This document shows positions 62,198-64,000 of a stretch of DNA of 64,000 nt, in pieces. Numbering within the stretch: the stretch's first letter is position 1; each line of letters begins with the position of its first letter. Source of the DNA: Flavobacteriales bacterium UBA6051 (lineage in GTDB: Bacteria > Bacteroidota > Bacteroidia > Flavobacteriales_D > Crocinitomicaceae); contig DIYP01000016.1 of NCBI GenBank assembly GCA_002427735.1, positions 62,001 to 126,000 of the forward strand, given 5' to 3'. Under the pieces are notes generated by a model. It did no database searches. It saw nothing but the letters and a program-made list of their open reading frames with translations, and was not told where the DNA came from. The translations under genes were made by a program, and so were the position numbers.

Positions 62198-62319
62198 CAT
62201 CAAGCCTTTCGGGATACTCCCACATCTCTTTTAAGACTTTTTCCCACATTTTTTTGTGATGTTTTGTCACACCTGTTTGATTTCTGTATCCAACTTCCAA
62301 ACAATTAAAAATTACACGT

Positions 62320-62790
62320 ATGGAAATCAAAGTAAAAGTAACGATCGACAAGTCTATTTCAGAAGTTTGGGAAGTCATGGGAAATCAATTTGGCCATGCA
62401 CATGTTTGGTCCAGTAACTTCAAGACTTCAAAACCAGGAGGTAAAGCAAAGTTTCAAGGAATTGGCTATTCGCACCGTGATACAACTACCGACAGAGGGA
62501 ATACGATTCAGGAATTGACATCATTCGATCCAGTCAATCATTCGCTCTCCTATGAAATTACCAAGGGAGCGCCAGATATTGCTAAAAGTGCCGCATCCTC
62601 ATGGTATCTCAAGAAAACAGAGAATGGAACCGCAGTTCACATGGATACAATCATGGAGCCTAAGATGTCACTACCTGAAGAAATGGCCACGAAAATTCAC
62701 AAAGGATTGACGGCTTCTTTCAATCAGCTGGCGAATGAGTTAAAGTATTATCTCGAACAAGGTGTTCCACACCCAGATATCGAAAAGTAA
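62320..62790 (+). CDS. SRPBCC/START-like domain protein
   Basis: A 156-residue SRPBCC (polyketide-cyclase/START-like) protein without signal peptide. The N-terminal strand and helix VKVTIDKSISEVWEVMGNQF (5-24) and the C-terminal long helix LPEEMATKIHKGLTASFNQL with LANELKYYL are typical. The fold binds hydrophobic ligands. It lies 16 nt before the dehalogenase gene, so they are probably one transcript. Confidence 0.82.
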   Translation: MEIKVKVTIDKSISEVWEVMGNQFGHAHVWSSNFKTSKPGGKAKFQGIGYSHRDTTTDRGNTIQELTSFDPVNHSLSYEITKGAPDIAKSAASSWYLKKTENGTAVHMDTIMEPKMSLPEEMATKIHKGLTASFNQLANELKYYLEQGVPHPDIEK

Positions 62791-62806
62791 CCCCTTAAAA
62801 TTCAAG

Positions 62807-63703
62807 ATGATGAAGCAGAAAAAAATTTCGGCCGCATTTCCATTTGACTCCAAACATTTGGAAGTATTTGGCAGCAAAATGCATTATATAGAAGAAGGCG
62901 AAGGAGACCCAATCATCTTTCTTCACGGAAATCCTACATCCAATTACTTATGGAGGAACATCATTCCCTATTTATCGAAACATGGAAGGTGCATTGCACC
63001 AGATCTAATTGGAATGGGGAAATCAGATAAGCCTGACCTAAAATATGGTTTCGAAGACTCTTATCGTTACCTGGAAGCGTTTATTGAAAAAATGAAACTA
63101 AAAAATGTAACATTAGTGTTGCATGACTGGGGCTCTGGATTAGGTTTTAACTATGCCAACCTTCACAGAGACAATATCAAGTCAATCGCTTTCATGGAAG
63201 CCATGTATGCTGCTCCGACTCTTTACGATATGCCATTTTCAGTTAGAACAGCCATTAAAATGATGCGCAATCCTGTATTTGGAAAATTGATGGCCATAAA
63301 CATGAACATTTTTATCAAGAAAATGCTGCCAGACATGATATCACGAAAGCTCACAAAAGAAGAAAAGGGATTCTATGCCAGTCCTTACAAGACAAAAAAA
63401 AGTAGACATCCTTTGCTGGCATGGCCTCAAGATGTCCCATTCGCAGATGGTAAAAAAACAAGTGCTACGGAAGCAGTAAGATCTTGGGCACCCTGGCTGG
63501 CGTCAGTAGACATTCCAAAGTTGTGTTTTTATGTTACACCTGGTGTTGCGATTAAGGAAAAAGACGTAAAAGTGATCAAGGAAACGTTTAGAAATACAGA
63601 GATGATTCACCTTGGTGAAGGACTCCATTTCATTCAGGAAGATTATCCGCATGAAATTGGAGAAGCCCTTGCACAATGGTATCAGAGGATTCATCAAAGG
63701 TAA
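62807..63703 (+). CDS. Haloalkane dehalogenase (HLD-II type)
   Basis: An alpha/beta-hydrolase of about 298 residues (start ATG 62807 or 62810; the frame is open further upstream but overlaps the previous gene). All catalytic residues of the DhaA type are seen: Asn42 (HGNPTS), nucleophile Asp107 with Trp108 (LHDWGSG), acid Glu131 (FMEAM) and His274 (GLHFIQED). They follow DhaA N41/D106/W107/E130/H272 at +1 to +2. A cap region and TPGVAI complete it. It hydrolyses carbon-halogen bonds; natural substrates are unknown. It may be co-transcribed with the SRPBCC gene and ends before a terminator. Confidence 0.9.
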   Translation: MMKQKKISAAFPFDSKHLEVFGSKMHYIEEGEGDPIIFLHGNPTSNYLWRNIIPYLSKHGRCIAPDLIGMGKSDKPDLKYGFEDSYRYLEAFIEKMKLKNVTLVLHDWGSGLGFNYANLHRDNIKSIAFMEAMYAAPTLYDMPFSVRTAIKMMRNPVFGKLMAINMNIFIKKMLPDMISRKLTKEEKGFYASPYKTKKSRHPLLAWPQDVPFADGKKTSATEAVRSWAPWLASVDIPKLCFYVTPGVAIKEKDVKVIKETFRNTEMIHLGEGLHFIQEDYPHEIGEALAQWYQRIHQR

Positions 63704-63712
63704 CATTCAGTA

Positions 63713-63743
63713 AAAGCCTGCTGCCACTAAAACAGCGGGCTTT
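63713..63743 (+). terminator. Terminator of the SRPBCC-dehalogenase unit
   Basis: AAAGCCTGCTG (63713-63723) pairs with CAGCGGGCTTT (63733-63743), with one G-T pair. It starts 10 nt after the stop. Confidence 0.65.
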
Positions 63744-63847
63744 GTCATCAAATTACCTAAATGAATGTGTAAGCAATAAAAACTATTCTTAACTTGGAAT
63801 GTAAATTTTAGAAGTCTATTTAAAATAGCTTAGACTCAATTATTAAC

Positions 63848-64000
63848 ATGATTCAAAAGGCGTTAACAACATTATTTATTGCAGCATTTTTTTGCCTGTC
63901 ATGTTTTGCCCAATTGAATCATACGTTGAGTTCTGGAATCTCTTATAGCGATACCTTGGACAACCCAAGAGATTTTCCCAGTAGTAATTGGGACAAGTTT
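63848..64000 (+). CDS. Secreted protein, N-terminal part (cut by window edge)
   Basis: ATG 63848 opens a frame to the window end (51 codons). It begins with a signal peptide (ALTTLFIAAFFCLSCFAQ) and continues LNHTLSSGISYSDTLDN. Nothing more can be said. Confidence 0.6.
   Translation, partial: MIQKALTTLFIAAFFCLSCFAQLNHTLSSGISYSDTLDNPRDFPSSNWDKF

Overview
The window looks like a chromosomal segment of a Bacteroidota bacterium, most likely a flavobacterium near the Crocinitomicaceae/Fluviicola branch. This is inferred from several signs. Secreted proteins carry type IX secretion (T9SS) C-terminal domains (positions 46171, 51216, 55159). Several starts are preceded by Bacteroidota-type -7 boxes (TAnnTTTG), and Shine-Dalgarno sequences are nearly absent. 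The run coaX / outer-membrane protein / TPR protein / lptC, the DUF5686 protein, and the many small lipoproteins also fit. No phage, transposase, rRNA or CRISPR array was seen.

Layout. 0-2 kb: the 5' part of a periplasmic beta-propeller sensor on the minus strand, cut by the window edge, then tRNA-Phe with its terminator. 2-6.5 kb: an envelope operon (coaX, barrel protein, TPR protein, lptC). 6.6-15.7 kb: DUF5686 protein, kbl plus a GNAT acetyltransferase, lipoproteins, an AlkD-like glycosylase, a ChaN-like protein and a TPR-like cytoplasmic protein. 15.9-20.1 kb: a compact leuA-leuC-leuD-leuB operon that starts with TTG, encodes a short LeuA without the usual regulatory domain, and ends in a clear terminator. 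20.3-24.3 kb: glutathione peroxidase, ribosome hibernation factor, a TerB/J-domain protein, a phospholipase-C-like phosphoesterase and a gamma carbonic anhydrase.

24.3-38.3 kb is AT-richer accessory DNA. Its most notable feature is three intergenic elements (25698-25792, 26606-26740, 28243-28336). Each has imperfect inverted-repeat arms and the same conserved 3' half, and each lies just upstream of an unrelated + strand gene. They resemble integron attC sites in a cluster lacking an integrase. The rest of this region holds a TetR regulator, an MBL hydrolase, rsgA, an AraC regulator, lipoproteins and an esterase.

38-64 kb is a mosaic of mostly one-gene units. It includes a serine hydrolase, a lipoprotein with two intradiol-dioxygenase-like domains, SUMF1 and DUF418 proteins, T9SS cargo, a Crp/Fnr regulator next to an SDR, an AlkC-like protein, a TetR/SDR pair with shared palindromic operators, DinB, DUF3089, DUF2200 and DUF5946 proteins, an ECF sigma factor with a Cys-containing extension, and an SRPBCC protein followed by a haloalkane dehalogenase with all key residues.

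The two strongest leads are the attC-like array and a 37-residue C-terminal module shared without gaps by three otherwise unrelated secreted proteins (at 28402, 37184 and 60455). That module looks like a shortened T9SS sorting domain. All assignments come from reading the sequence; no database search was run.
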